NCBI GenBank assembly: GCA_934168305.1
Contig: CAKPNF010000003.1
Coordinates: 44,806-108,805, forward strand
Source: an uncultured Clostridia bacterium
GTDB lineage: Bacteria > Bacillota > Clostridia > TANB77 > CAG-508
DNA: 64,000 nucleotides
Direction of reading: 5' to 3'
In this document: in pieces, positions 42,996 through 52,514 of the stretch
Position numbering within the stretch: position 1 is the stretch's first letter
How the letters are laid out: each line of letters starts with the position of its first letter
Program-made: the position numbers and the translations under genes
Notes under the pieces: model-generated
Told to the model about the DNA's origin: nothing
What the model saw: only the letters and a program-made list of their open reading frames with translations
Database searches by the model: none

Positions 42996-44264
42996 TTAAT
43001 TTTTTAAGAAATACACCGTATTTATACTAACTTTATTTGCAATATCAATAACATCATCTTTAGTGACTTCACTAATTTTACTAATATATTGTTCTATATC
43101 ACATTTATTATTAGACAATTCTTGCCCAAAGAAATATGTTATTTCTGTATCTTGTTCATCGTCTATAGTTTTTATTGATGCAATTATACCTTGTTTAGCA
43201 TCTTCAACTTCCTCTTCTGTAAAATCTCCTTTTTTAATATCTTCTATCTGTTTCTTTATAATTTCTAGTGCTTTATCATAATTTTGTATTTCAATTCCAC
43301 AATTTATAAATATATTATTTTTAAATCTATAATAACTAGAACTTGCAGTATATGCTAAACTGGCCTTCTCACGTACATTTTGAAATAATTTTGAATTTGC
43401 ACTTCCACCTAGTATACTGTTATATATCATTACATTATATCTAAAATCTTCATTATCAACATCTAAATCGATTCCAATTACAAGTTTACCTTGTGTTACA
43501 TCCATTGATTCTTGAACAATATTTTCTTTTTCAGATTTTTTTGCTTTAATCTCTTGTCTATTGTACTCTGGTTCTCTACCTTGTAATTTAACTATATTTT
43601 TATTTTCTTTAATGATATCTTCAATTTTTTCATCCAATATACCTGAAACAAAAATATCTATTTTACACCCTTGTATCAATTTTGTATAATATTCATATAA
43701 ACTTTTTTCATTAAAAGATTTCATATCTTCTACATATCCATATTTGTATAAGCCAAATGGCTGATTTTTGTACATTTCACTTATACATCTATCTAATGAA
43801 TATCTCGCTTTATTGTCTATTTTCCCATCTATTATTTGTTTTAAATTTTCTTTTTCCTGTTCTACATACTCCTTCTTAAAGCTATCATTTTCTAAATATG
43901 GGTCAAATACAAATTCACATATCATTTCTAATGATGTTTTTAATATATTTTCCGCATTTTGTGGTAAAAATGTATCATTCACTGTTTCTATATAAAATTT
44001 TAAAACTTGATTATCTCCTGTTTTATCAAGTCCACAATCTAGACTTGCTCCATACATTTCTTCAAGCTTTTTATTAATTTCTTCTTGAGTTGATAATTCT
44101 TTTGTTCCTCTTCTTAATATTGCTGGAATTAATGCATTTTTTGTAACATTTTCTTTGTTTAATTTAGTTGTTAACATTATTGCTATTAAATTTGTTTTGA
44201 ATTTGTCTGTTTGTATTGTATGAAGATTAATTCCTTTTTTTATTTCAGTTTTTTTATATTCCAT
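42996..44264 (-). CDS. M16 family peptidase-like subunit (YmfF-like)
   Basis: A 422-residue M16-fold protein without the HxxEH zinc motif: the equivalent N-terminal region reads ALIPAILRRGTKELSTQEEI. It is therefore probably the non-catalytic partner of the following gene. The second half has GKLVIGIDLDVDNEDFRYNV and FQNVREKASLAYTASSSYYRF, which is the conserved substrate-binding R...Y region of M16 partners. Same direction as, and 149 bases upstream of, the catalytic gene; the gap holds a family A palindrome. Confidence 0.85.
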   Translation of the reverse strand: MEYKKTEIKKGINLHTIQTDKFKTNLIAIMLTTKLNKENVTKNALIPAILRRGTKELSTQEEINKKLEEMYGASLDCGLDKTGDNQVLKFYIETVNDTFLPQNAENILKTSLEMICEFVFDPYLENDSFKKEYVEQEKENLKQIIDGKIDNKARYSLDRCISEMYKNQPFGLYKYGYVEDMKSFNEKSLYEYYTKLIQGCKIDIFVSGILDEKIEDIIKENKNIVKLQGREPEYNRQEIKAKKSEKENIVQESMDVTQGKLVIGIDLDVDNEDFRYNVMIYNSILGGSANSKLFQNVREKASLAYTASSSYYRFKNNIFINCGIEIQNYDKALEIIKKQIEDIKKGDFTEEEVEDAKQGIIASIKTIDDEQDTEITYFFGQELSNNKCDIEQYISKISEVTKDDVIDIANKVSINTVYFLKN

Positions 44265-44380
44265 AAAAATCGTCCTTTCACTCTCATTTTTTGTTTACTT
44301 TTTGTTATTCAAAAAACTTTATTATTTATTATTTTATCCTAAATTGTATTTATCATACCTGCTTTTATATTATATAACAC

Positions 44381-44433
44381 AAAAAAGGTAGAAGTTAAGA
44401 ATTATTATTTTATCTAAACTTCCACCCTTTATT
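44381..44433 (-). terminator. Intrinsic terminator of rpsU
   Basis: On the minus strand AAAGGGTGGAAGTTTAGA pairs imperfectly with TCTTAACTTCTACCTTTTTT, starting 7 bases after the rpsU stop and ending in a T-run. Confidence 0.8.
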
Positions 44434-44439
44434 ATGTAA

Positions 44440-44610
44440 TTAAAACTTTCTTTTTCTTGCTGCCTCTGATTTTTTCTTTCTTTTTACACTTGGTTTTTCA
44501 TAATGTTCTCTTTTACGAACTTCTTGTAAAACTCCATTACGTGCACATTGTCTTTTAAACCTTTTTAAGGCATCTTCTATATTTCCATTATTAACTTTGA
44601 TTTCTGACAT
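44440..44610 (-). CDS. rpsU: 30S ribosomal protein S21
   Basis: A small basic ribosomal protein needed for initiation in many bacteria. The 56-residue product reads MSEIKVNNGNIEDALKRFKR onward, with CARNGVLQEVRKREHYEKPS and a KRKKKSEAARKRKF tail, the standard S21 pattern. A strong GGAAGGAGGGG site precedes the ATG. The gene is short and easily missed. It is followed by its own terminator. Confidence 0.97.
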   Translation of the reverse strand: MSEIKVNNGNIEDALKRFKRQCARNGVLQEVRKREHYEKPSVKRKKKSEAARKRKF

Positions 44611-44755
44611 TTATATTCCCCTCCTTCCGGTCATACGAAACTGTATGTGGGATTCTATTTCCTTACCCTATATACGTTACACATTATACATTATTATGGG
44701 GCATATTGTCAATAGTTTGCAGTTTATATTTTGAAAAATATGCATCTATAATCAT

Positions 44756-45073
44756 CTACATTGAATCCATCCAAATTTTCGTTATGCTTATATCCATTGT
44801 TTGTCCTTGCCACATTGCCCCTGCATCTCCAAATCCAATATATTTATTTCCTGTTATATTTGAAATATCAACTTTATAGGTTATATTTGTCTCATAATAT
44901 GTTGAATTATAATTTCCTGGTGTTGTAGCATTTGTACAAGCTGCCCAATCCCAAAATCCATGACCTTCTGAAGAATTAGAATTAAGTATTCCAAATTTAG
45001 ATTCTGATATTTGAGGATATTGACTAGTATTGCTAGATGTTAATCTTATGCTTGAACATGTAATATATAAATT
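44756..45073 (-). pseudogene. C-terminal remnant of an exported surface protein
   Basis: A minus-strand frame of about 105 codons has no plausible start codon, but it reads as protein: FGILNSNSSEGHGFWDWAAC, then YYETNITYKVDISNITGNKY and a final IGFGDAGAMWQGQ...WMDSM. Composition (Ser, Thr, Asn, Trp, paired Cys) suggests an extracellular carbohydrate-binding or adhesin domain. The upstream limit is a TAA at 45074. No intact homologue lies in the window. It appears to be the leftover 3' end of a deleted gene between ftsH and rpsU. Confidence 0.55.
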
Positions 45074-45162
45074 TTATATACCATAACTTTAATATTAATT
45101 ATATTTCGTAATTATTCGGATATATTATATCTTAAACATTTTATGTTTGCAATATCATAAAT

Positions 45163-45195
45163 AAAAAAAAGATGAAGTTTCCTTCACCTTTTTTT
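45163..45195 (-). terminator. Intrinsic terminator of ftsH
   Basis: AAAAAAAGaTGAAG pairs with CTTCAcCTTTTTTT around a four-base loop just after the ftsH stop. Confidence 0.8.
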
Positions 45196-45197
45196 AT

Positions 45198-47009
45198 TTA
45201 TTCACCTTCAAAAATTCTTTCAAATTCATCAGCTTCAATTTTCTCTTTTTCAAGTAAAACTGCAGCAACAGCATGTAACTTATCAACATGGTCTGTAAGA
45301 ATTTGCTTAGCTCTATTATAACCCTTATCAATAATAGCTTTTGTTTCTTCATCTATAACTCCAGCTGTTTCTTCTGAGTATTCTTTGGATTGAGCAAAAT
45401 CTCTACCCAAGAATACCTCACTTTGGTCAGAACCAAGCATTAATGTTCCAATTCTGTCACTCATACCGTATTTAGTAACCATACTTCTAGCTATTTTTGT
45501 AGCCCTTTCAATATCATTGCTTGCACCTGTTGAAATATCATTTAATATTAATGCTTCAGCAACTCTACCACCTAAAAGTGATACAATATTTTCTTCCATT
45601 TCTGTTTTTGACATAAAGTTTTTATCTTCTGTTGGTCTATACATTGTATAACCACCAGCCATACCTCTTGGTACAATTGATATTTGATGTACTGGGTCTT
45701 GTGTTTCTAAGTAATGACTTACAACTGCGTGACCGGCCTCATGATATGATACCAATCTATTTTCTTTTTCACTTCTAACTCTTGTTTTCTTTTCAGGTCC
45801 CATAGTTACTTTAACCATAGCATCTTCAATTTCTTTCATTCCAATTTCATTCAAATTTCTTCTAGCTGCTAAAAGTGCTGCTTCATTTAATACATTCTCC
45901 AAGTCTGCTCCTGCAAATCCAGAAGTATTTTTAGCAATTACTTTTAAATCAACATCATCTGCTAATCTTTTCTTTCTTGAATGAACTTCTAATATTTGTT
46001 CTCTTGCCTTAACATCAGGAGCTCCAACAACTATTTGTCTATCAAATCTTCCAGCTCTTAATAAAGCTTTATCTAATACATCAGGTCTATTTGTTGCAGC
46101 TAATACTATAACACCTTCATTATCTGAGAAACCATCCATTTCAACTAATAATTGGTTTAATGTTTGTTCTCTTTCATCATGTCCTCCACCAAGACCTGCA
46201 CCTCTTTGACGTCCAACTGCATCAATTTCATCTATAAATATAATACATGGTGCATTTTTCTTTGCTTGTTCAAACAAATCTCTAACTCTTGAAGCACCAA
46301 CACCAACGAACATCTCAACAAAGTCTGAACCACTTATAATAAAGAATGGTACTCCTGCTTCACCTGCAACTGCTTTTGCAAGTAATGTTTTACCTGTTCC
46401 AGGTTGACCTACTAACAAAACACCTTTTGGTATTCTTGCTCCCATATCTGTAAATTTCTTTGGATTTTTAAGAAATTCAACTATCTCTTGTAATTCTTCC
46501 TTTTCTTCATCAACACCTGCAACATCTTCAAATGTAATTTTATTTCTATCAGCTGGTGTCATCATTCTGGCTTTACTTTTTCCAAAAGACATTGATTTTC
46601 CACCATTTTGACTATTGGCAGTTCCACCCATCATAAAGAACCAGAATATAAAGAAAATTATTAAAATTCCAAATGGTGTTAATAGACTTATTATTATTGA
46701 AAATACTGATTCTGAATTTTCTTCTAAAGTAATAGCTCCATTTTTTATAAATTCTTCTGTATAATTCATAAAACTTTCCATATTAGGAATATTAACTTGT
46801 TTTTTTACTTTATCATCAGTAAGTTCAACTGTTGCTGAACTACCATCTGCATCTATTACAATTGACTCAACTTTTCCCTCATTTATTTTTGTAATTAATT
46901 CTGAATATTTTAATTTTGTATTTGTATTTGTCATTATAGATGACAATAACACTATAAATATTACTCCTATAATTAGCCACATAGCTAATGTCTTAATTCC
47001 ATTTTTCAA
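45198..47009 (-). CDS. ftsH: ATP-dependent zinc metalloprotease FtsH
   Basis: A membrane-bound AAA+ protease that degrades unstable and membrane proteins. From the chosen start it has about 603 residues: two membrane segments (about 8-26 and 105-126), Walker A GQPGTGKT near residue 201, Walker B IIFIDEIDAVG, the SRH region, and the zinc motif HEAGH near residue 423. I chose the TTG at 47009 (then KNGIKTLAMW) because AAAGGAG lies eight bases upstream; the ATG at 47051 has no RBS. The tilS-ftsH order is the usual Firmicutes one, although hpt is absent between them. Confidence 0.95.
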   Translation of the reverse strand: MKNGIKTLAMWLIIGVIFIVLLSSIMTNTNTKLKYSELITKINEGKVESIVIDADGSSATVELTDDKVKKQVNIPNMESFMNYTEEFIKNGAITLEENSESVFSIIISLLTPFGILIIFFIFWFFMMGGTANSQNGGKSMSFGKSKARMMTPADRNKITFEDVAGVDEEKEELQEIVEFLKNPKKFTDMGARIPKGVLLVGQPGTGKTLLAKAVAGEAGVPFFIISGSDFVEMFVGVGASRVRDLFEQAKKNAPCIIFIDEIDAVGRQRGAGLGGGHDEREQTLNQLLVEMDGFSDNEGVIVLAATNRPDVLDKALLRAGRFDRQIVVGAPDVKAREQILEVHSRKKRLADDVDLKVIAKNTSGFAGADLENVLNEAALLAARRNLNEIGMKEIEDAMVKVTMGPEKKTRVRSEKENRLVSYHEAGHAVVSHYLETQDPVHQISIVPRGMAGGYTMYRPTEDKNFMSKTEMEENIVSLLGGRVAEALILNDISTGASNDIERATKIARSMVTKYGMSDRIGTLMLGSDQSEVFLGRDFAQSKEYSEETAGVIDEETKAIIDKGYNRAKQILTDHVDKLHAVAAVLLEKEKIEADEFERIFEGE

Positions 47010-47158
47010 AATAATTTCTCCTTTCAATTGCTTTACTCGTTTATTTCTCATTTGAGATTATTTAGTTTTATAACATATATCATTTTGTTTTTCAACAATT
47101 TTTTTATTACTTTTTTATTACAAAAAATATAGTCTTTTTAAGCTTTACGGATACTCAA

Positions 47159-48160
47159 TTAAGCCATCTTTTGGTTTATAAAATAAATTTTATGATTCTT
47201 TATCAAAACTTTTATATTTTTATTAGGAGTTAAATATTTATTACCTATATTATTCTCACACAATTTTATTAAATCATCTATATGTTTTTTTTCAATACCA
47301 TTTGTTGATCCTAAAAGTCTTGATATAGTATATAACAAAAGTCTTGATTTTATAACTTTTTCTTCTTTATTAAATCCTTTTAAATTCATAATAAATTGTT
47401 TTTCTTTTTCTTCTATAATTAGTTCTTTATATTTATTTTCTACAGTATTTTCTAAATATTCATCCTCTTCTTTAACTAATTCTGATAACCTATCCATTGT
47501 GTTTACTATATTAGGATTAAATTCCTGCATAATATATGGAATTACAACATTTCTAATTTTATTTCTTGTGTATATATTATCAAAATTAGTTTTATCAATT
47601 CTCGCGTCAATATTATTTTCCATGCAATATTGTTCTATTTCATACCTTTCGCATTCAATTAAAGGACGAATATACTTTTTGTTTTTTATTGGTTCAATTC
47701 CTTTCAAACCTGCTATTCCGCTACCTCTTAGCATATTCATTATCATAGTTTCAACTTTATCATTTCTATTATGAGCAATCGCAATTTTATTTGAATCCGT
47801 TTTTGTTAAAATTTCATCAAAAAAATCATATCTGGCATTTCTTCCAGCTTCTTCTGTCCCTATCTTCATATTATTAGCCATTTTTTTAACATCTATACTC
47901 TTTGAATAAAAAGGAACATGTATTTTTTCACAAAATTCTTTAACAAACTTTTCGTCATCTTTTGCTTCTTCTCTAATCATATGATTAACATGTGCAACTA
48001 TTATATCAAACTCCATATGTAAATTCTTGTCGTTTCTTATGTCATTTAAAATATTTAACATAGTGATAGAATCTGGTCCTCCAGAAACCCCAAGAACCAA
48101 CCTATCTCCATCCTCTATTAAATTATATTTTTTTATTGTTTTTAGAACTTTATTTTTCAT
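47159..48160 (-). CDS. tilS: tRNA(Ile)-lysidine synthase TilS
   Basis: Converts C34 of the minor tRNA-Ile to lysidine so that it reads AUA, an essential activity in AT-rich genomes. The PP-loop is GVSGGPDSITML near residue 22, followed by VAHVNHMIREEAKDDEKFV and GTEEAGRNARYDFF. At 333 residues it is shorter than many Firmicutes TilS proteins and lacks the full C-terminal substrate-binding domain, ending NHKIYFINQKMA. I see no frameshift to explain this. ATG at 48160 follows TTGGAGG. Upstream lies a composite palindromic repeat. Confidence 0.93.
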   Translation of the reverse strand: MKNKVLKTIKKYNLIEDGDRLVLGVSGGPDSITMLNILNDIRNDKNLHMEFDIIVAHVNHMIREEAKDDEKFVKEFCEKIHVPFYSKSIDVKKMANNMKIGTEEAGRNARYDFFDEILTKTDSNKIAIAHNRNDKVETMIMNMLRGSGIAGLKGIEPIKNKKYIRPLIECERYEIEQYCMENNIDARIDKTNFDNIYTRNKIRNVVIPYIMQEFNPNIVNTMDRLSELVKEEDEYLENTVENKYKELIIEEKEKQFIMNLKGFNKEEKVIKSRLLLYTISRLLGSTNGIEKKHIDDLIKLCENNIGNKYLTPNKNIKVLIKNHKIYFINQKMA

Positions 48161-48173
48161 CTTTTCCTCCAAA

Positions 48174-48346
48174 AGGGATTAAGGGGCCACCACACAAAAT
48201 CCCTGTGAACCAATGAGGACGTTTTTAAATTGGTTGAAATAACAAATATATAATAATTTTAAGTATAGTTAATAATTTTCAACCAACTTAAAAACGTCCC
48301 CATTGGTTCATATATAGGGATTTTGTATGGTGGCCCCTTAATCCCT
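48174..48346. repeat. Composite palindrome: family A copy 5 with complete family B element nested inside
   Basis: Outer arms AGGGATTAAGGGGCCACC... and ...GGTGGCCCCTTAATCCCT belong to family A. Their loop contains a whole family B palindrome at 48207-48310 (GAACCAATGAGGACG... to ...CGTCCCCATTGGTTC). The element lies between dnaB and tilS, about 3 bases from the dnaB stop and right next to the tilS RBS. Confidence 0.9.
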
Positions 48347-48348
48347 TT

Positions 48349-49683
48349 TTAATCATCAAATCTTCTTTCTAGATTAACAAATTTTGTATAGCTTCCAAGC
48401 CATCCAAGGTCAACAGTTCCAGTTGAGCCTCCTCTGTGTTTTGCAATAATAACTTCAGCTATATTTTTCTTTTCACTATCTTCATTATAATAATCATCTC
48501 TATATAAAAACATTACAATGTCGGCATCTTGCTCAATAGCTCCTGACTCACGCAAGTCTGAAAGCATTGGTCTATGGTCTGGTCTTTGTTCAACCGCTCT
48601 TGATAACTGTGAAAGCGCTATGACTGGAACATTTAATTCCTTTGCCAAAATTTTTAGAGATCTACTTATTTCTGATATTTCTTGTTCACGGCTACTATTA
48701 CGCTTATTGCTTCCTTGAACTAACTGTAAATAATCTATTACAACCAATCCAATATTTTTTTCTAATTTTAATTTTCTGCATTTAGCTCTTATTTCCATAA
48801 CAGAAATACCTGGCGTATCATCAATATATATACCTGTTTCAGAAAGCGGTCCTATTGACTCTGCAAGCTTTCCCCAATCTTCATCTTCAAGTTTTCCGGT
48901 TCTAACTTTATTACTGTCAACCATTGCTTCACTACATAAAATTCTGTTTACTAATTGTTCTTTTGACATTTCCAAGCTAAATATTGCAACAGGTGTATTT
49001 CCTCTTACTGCAGCATTTGTTGCTATGTTTAATGCAAATGCAGATTTACCCATTGCTGGTCTCGCTGCAACCAATATAAGTTCTGAACCGTGCAATCCTG
49101 CTGTTCTATAATCTAAATCTGAAAATCCTGTTGGTACACCTGTAATATGTTGTTTTCTGTTGTATAATTCCTCTAATTGAATAAAACTATCAACTAAAAT
49201 ATCTTTTATTGGAGAATAACCTTTTTGATTTTTATTTTGCATTATATTAAAAATTTTTTTCTCTGCACCCTCCATAATATCTTCTACATCTTCAGTAGGA
49301 TCATAACCTAACTCTATTATTTCATTTGCTGTTCTTATTAGATTTCTTAATACAGATTTTTCTTCTACAATTTTTATATATTTTGATGCATTTGCTGTTG
49401 TAGGTACTTTTTCTGGTAATTCAGCTAAATACTCAAAACCCCCAACTTGTTCAAATTTTCCCATTGTCTCTAATTCAGATTTTACTGTAATCAAATCAAT
49501 TGGCTCTGCTCTATTGTATAGATTTAACATTGCTGAATATATTATTCTATTGTCTTCTCTATAAAAATCTTCTTCTTTTAAAGTCTCTATACTACTTGCT
49601 ACTACTTCCCTATCTGTAAGCATACTTCCTATTACCGCTTGTTCTGCTTCTATATCGTGTGGTGGTATTTTACCTATATCCAT
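48349..49683 (-). CDS. dnaB: Replicative DNA helicase DnaB
   Basis: Hexameric helicase that unwinds DNA at the replication fork. The 444-residue protein begins IPPHDIEAEQAVIGSMLTD, with an N-terminal helical domain. It then has the RecA-like core with AARPAMGKSAFALNIA (Walker A) and LVVIDYLQLV (Walker B), and IALSQLSRAVEQRPDHRPML and FLYRDDYYN near the end. It starts two bases after the rplI stop, so rplI and dnaB are tightly coupled, the conserved gdpP-rplI-dnaB order of Firmicutes. Confidence 0.97.
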   Translation of the reverse strand: MDIGKIPPHDIEAEQAVIGSMLTDREVVASSIETLKEEDFYREDNRIIYSAMLNLYNRAEPIDLITVKSELETMGKFEQVGGFEYLAELPEKVPTTANASKYIKIVEEKSVLRNLIRTANEIIELGYDPTEDVEDIMEGAEKKIFNIMQNKNQKGYSPIKDILVDSFIQLEELYNRKQHITGVPTGFSDLDYRTAGLHGSELILVAARPAMGKSAFALNIATNAAVRGNTPVAIFSLEMSKEQLVNRILCSEAMVDSNKVRTGKLEDEDWGKLAESIGPLSETGIYIDDTPGISVMEIRAKCRKLKLEKNIGLVVIDYLQLVQGSNKRNSSREQEISEISRSLKILAKELNVPVIALSQLSRAVEQRPDHRPMLSDLRESGAIEQDADIVMFLYRDDYYNEDSEKKNIAEVIIAKHRGGSTGTVDLGWLGSYTKFVNLERRFDD

Positions 49684-49685
49684 TT

Positions 49686-50135
49686 TTATTCCCCCGAAAT
49701 AATATCTATTTTTACTTTTCCAACTACCCCTTCGAATAATTTAATATCAACATTAAATGTACCTAAAGTTTTTATTGTTTCTTTTAAATCTATTTTCTTT
49801 TTATCTACTTTTATTTGATATTGTTTTTCTAAATTTTCTGCTATTTCTTTTGAAGAAACACCACCAAATATTTTTCCATTTGTACCTGCTTTTACTTTTA
49901 TTTTTAATAAGATTTTTGATAACTTTTCAGCTATCTTTTCCGCTTCTTCTTTTTCTTGTGATTTTTTAAATGCATTTGAGTCTTGTTTTGCTTTTAATTT
50001 ACTCATATTTTCTGCATTTGCTTCTACTGCCAATTTTTTTGGAAATAAAAAGTTACGCGCATATCCATCTGATGCATTTATTACTTGATCCTTTTTTCCT
50101 ACTCCTTTTATATCTGCTTTTAATATTACTTTCAT
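49686..50135 (-). CDS. rplI: 50S ribosomal protein L9
   Basis: Elongated large-subunit protein at the base of the L1 stalk; bL9 mutants affect reading-frame maintenance. The N-terminal domain is MKVILKADIKGVGKKDQVIN...DGYARNFLFPKKLA, followed by a long connecting helix and a C-terminal domain with KIFGGVSSKEIAENL. Length is about 149. I chose ATG at 50135, since the upstream GTG at 50144 lies too close to AAAGG. L9 looks normal. Its known link to frameshift control is of interest given the CGG frameshifts in this window, but nothing in the sequence ties them together. Confidence 0.96.
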   Translation of the reverse strand: MKVILKADIKGVGKKDQVINASDGYARNFLFPKKLAVEANAENMSKLKAKQDSNAFKKSQEKEEAEKIAEKLSKILLKIKVKAGTNGKIFGGVSSKEIAENLEKQYQIKVDKKKIDLKETIKTLGTFNVDIKLFEGVVGKVKIDIISGE

Positions 50136-50213
50136 TAAAATCACAACCTTTCGCTTTTCTAATATTTAACTTCATATAGTTTACACTATTTTTAAGTTTT
50201 TTTCAATATATTT

Positions 50214-50248
50214 TTTCAACCAATTTAAGAACGTCCCCATTGGTTCAA
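50214..50248. repeat. Half-element of palindromic repeat family B
   Basis: TTCAACCAATTTAAGAACG followed by TCCCCATTGGTTCAA is one complete arm of family B without its partner. It lies between rplI and the family A element before it. Confidence 0.8.
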
Positions 50249-50261
50249 CTCAGAAATTAAG

Positions 50262-50352
50262 TGGGATTAAGGGGCCACCACATCAAATCCCTCTTTTATA
50301 TATAATTTTTATAAATAAAAGAGGGATTTGATGTGGTGGCCCCTTAATCCCG
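50262..50352. repeat. Palindromic repeat family A, copy 6
   Basis: Arms GGGATTAAGGGGCCACC...AAATCCCTC and the exact complement pair around a short AT-rich loop that itself extends the stem (TTTTAT/ATAAAA). It lies between gdpP and rplI, immediately after the gdpP stop. The same CTTAATCCC end is repeated once more at 50353-50360. Confidence 0.9.
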
Positions 50353-50360
50353 CTTAATCC

Positions 50361-52379
50361 CTAATTTTCTATTTCAGTAAAATATTCGCTTATTCTTATA
50401 ATTAATTCTTGCTTAACTTCGTCAATAGTCATACCTTCAACTTGAGCACCAGCCAAAGTAATATGACCACCACCACCTAGTTTTTCTAATATAACTTGAA
50501 CATTTATATCTCCTATAGAACGTCCACTTATGCAAATTTTATCTCCTGTATTTCCTAAAACAAATGATGCTGTAACATCACTTATTGTAAGTAATTCATC
50601 AGCAGCTTTAGCACACAACAAACTTACATCTTTTGAATTTGTATTACTACATAAAGCTATTGCAATAGAATCATTTACAATTTCAGCTCCCTTTACAATA
50701 TCAGCAATTTTATTAAATGATTCTAAATCACTTTGAAACCATTTTTTTACTTTTATAATATCAACACCGCATTTACGCAAGTATGCTGCAGCTTCAAAAG
50801 TTCTAACTCCTGTCTTAAATGTAAAGCTTTTTGTATCCATCATTATTCCTGCATATAAAGCTTCAGCTTCTATTTTCTTTAATTCAACATTAACCTCTGC
50901 ATATTGTAACAATTCTGTTACAAGTTCAGCAGCTGATGATGCATATACTTCTTGGAATGTCAGTGTCGCATTTTCTATATAATCCGCACTTCTTCTATGA
51001 TGATCTATTATAACAATTTTATTTGCCTTTTGTAAGACTTCTTCAGATTCTACGTAATTAACTTTATGTGTATCAACAACTACTAACAAAGTATCATCGT
51101 CTATATTTTCTTCTGCTACTTCTTTGCTTATTATTACATCTTCATATTCTGGTTCTTCTTTTAAGCTTTCTCTAAAACTTTGCAATGAAGCTGTATTACT
51201 TGCAATTATATATGCATTTTTATCTAAACTTTTTGCAAGTCTATAAACTCCTATGGCAGACCCCATTGCATCTATGTCAGGATTCATATGTCCCATAATC
51301 ATTACTTTGCTTGATTCTTTTATAAGATTTTCTAATGCATGAGCTACAACTCTAGCTTTAACTTTCGTTCTTTTTTCAACTTCTTGCGCTCTTCCACCAA
51401 AAAATTTATAAATATCATTTTGCCTTACAACAGCTTGGTCTCCTCCTCTACCAAGTACAATGTCCATCGCTGTTTGAGCTGATTTGTATTTATCCTTATC
51501 AACATCACCTTCATTAGAAATTGCTATACTTAATGTAAATTGTACCTTTTGCTTTGGATCTAAGTCTTTAATTTTATCCAATATACTAAATTTATCTTCT
51601 TTTATTTTTTCTAAATATCTTTGTTCAAAAATATAGATATATCTATCTCTATCTGATTTAATTAGAATACCATTTGTCTCATTTGTCCATTCATATATCT
51701 CTTTATCTATTTCAGCTACATATTGTGCTTTTTCTTCACTCTCTAGCATCTGCATGTTTTCTTCATAATTATCTATCATTATAATTCCAACACATGATTT
51801 TGAATCATTATATTCTTTTTGCAATTTTATATTTTCTGTTTCATCTATAAAGTATAAAATTGCCATATATTCATCTTTTTCGTTTTTAGAATATCTTTTG
51901 GAATTTACAAATTTACCAACTATTCTGTATTGTCTTTTATTTACTTGGATATTTTTCAATATTGATTTATCTGTTTCTTCTTTTTTATTTTTAATTTCAT
52001 CTTTTAAATCAAATACTATATCATTTACAAAAGTGTTTATATCTATATCTTCAAATTCAGATGCAAATTTTGAACTTTTCCATACTACATTTCCATCTGT
52101 TTCTAATATTATTAATGGAAATGGTGAATTTATTAAGCTAGTTTTTGCTGCCGAGTCAACTGTTAGTGTTAAATCTTGTAATGTTTCTGATATTTCACTT
52201 TTTCTTTTGTTATTTGCGAAATATGTATATGCAATTACTAAAACATATATTATTATCGATGGTATTATTAGTTTAGTATTTTGCCAACATATTCCAAGTA
52301 GTAAAATTAATATTATTACTAAATATATTTTTGTTCTTGATACTAAATTATCAAAAATTTTTTTATTACTTGTTTGCAT
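50361..52379 (-). CDS. gdpP: Cyclic-di-AMP phosphodiesterase GdpP
   Basis: Membrane-bound enzyme that hydrolyses c-di-AMP and so affects cell-wall and osmotic homeostasis. The 672-residue protein has two N-terminal membrane segments (about 16-50), a PAS-like domain (about 70-165), a degenerate GGDEF domain (about 200-320, ending VLGRGGDQAVV), then DHH (MGHMNPDIDAMGSAIG and VVIDHHRRSADYI) and DHHA1 domains (GGGGHITLAGAQVEG). The length and domain order match GdpP. It heads the gdpP-rplI-dnaB cluster. Confidence 0.95.
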   Translation of the reverse strand: MQTSNKKIFDNLVSRTKIYLVIILILLLGICWQNTKLIIPSIIIYVLVIAYTYFANNKRKSEISETLQDLTLTVDSAAKTSLINSPFPLIILETDGNVVWKSSKFASEFEDIDINTFVNDIVFDLKDEIKNKKEETDKSILKNIQVNKRQYRIVGKFVNSKRYSKNEKDEYMAILYFIDETENIKLQKEYNDSKSCVGIIMIDNYEENMQMLESEEKAQYVAEIDKEIYEWTNETNGILIKSDRDRYIYIFEQRYLEKIKEDKFSILDKIKDLDPKQKVQFTLSIAISNEGDVDKDKYKSAQTAMDIVLGRGGDQAVVRQNDIYKFFGGRAQEVEKRTKVKARVVAHALENLIKESSKVMIMGHMNPDIDAMGSAIGVYRLAKSLDKNAYIIASNTASLQSFRESLKEEPEYEDVIISKEVAEENIDDDTLLVVVDTHKVNYVESEEVLQKANKIVIIDHHRRSADYIENATLTFQEVYASSAAELVTELLQYAEVNVELKKIEAEALYAGIMMDTKSFTFKTGVRTFEAAAYLRKCGVDIIKVKKWFQSDLESFNKIADIVKGAEIVNDSIAIALCSNTNSKDVSLLCAKAADELLTISDVTASFVLGNTGDKICISGRSIGDINVQVILEKLGGGGHITLAGAQVEGMTIDEVKQELIIRISEYFTEIEN

Positions 52380-52441
52380 AAATCTCTCCTTTTACATATT
52401 CTATTTTACTTCGAATTTAGAGATTTGTCAAATTTGACTCA

Positions 52442-52498
52442 AAAAAACACTCTTGAAGAGTTAAAATAATAAATTTAAACTCTCTCAAAAGTGTTTTA
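52442..52498 (-). terminator. Intrinsic terminator of the MMPL-associated operon
   Basis: AAAACACTCTT...AGAGTT pairs with AACTCTCTCAAAAGTGTTTT; it follows the stop at 52515 on the minus strand. Confidence 0.7.
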
Positions 52499-52514
52499 AA
52501 GCTAATCAATATTT

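Noticed and set aside
47159..48160. Possible truncation or frameshift of tilS
   Set aside because: The protein is short at the C-terminus, but other frames do not continue the family and there is no in-frame CGG; short TilS forms exist.
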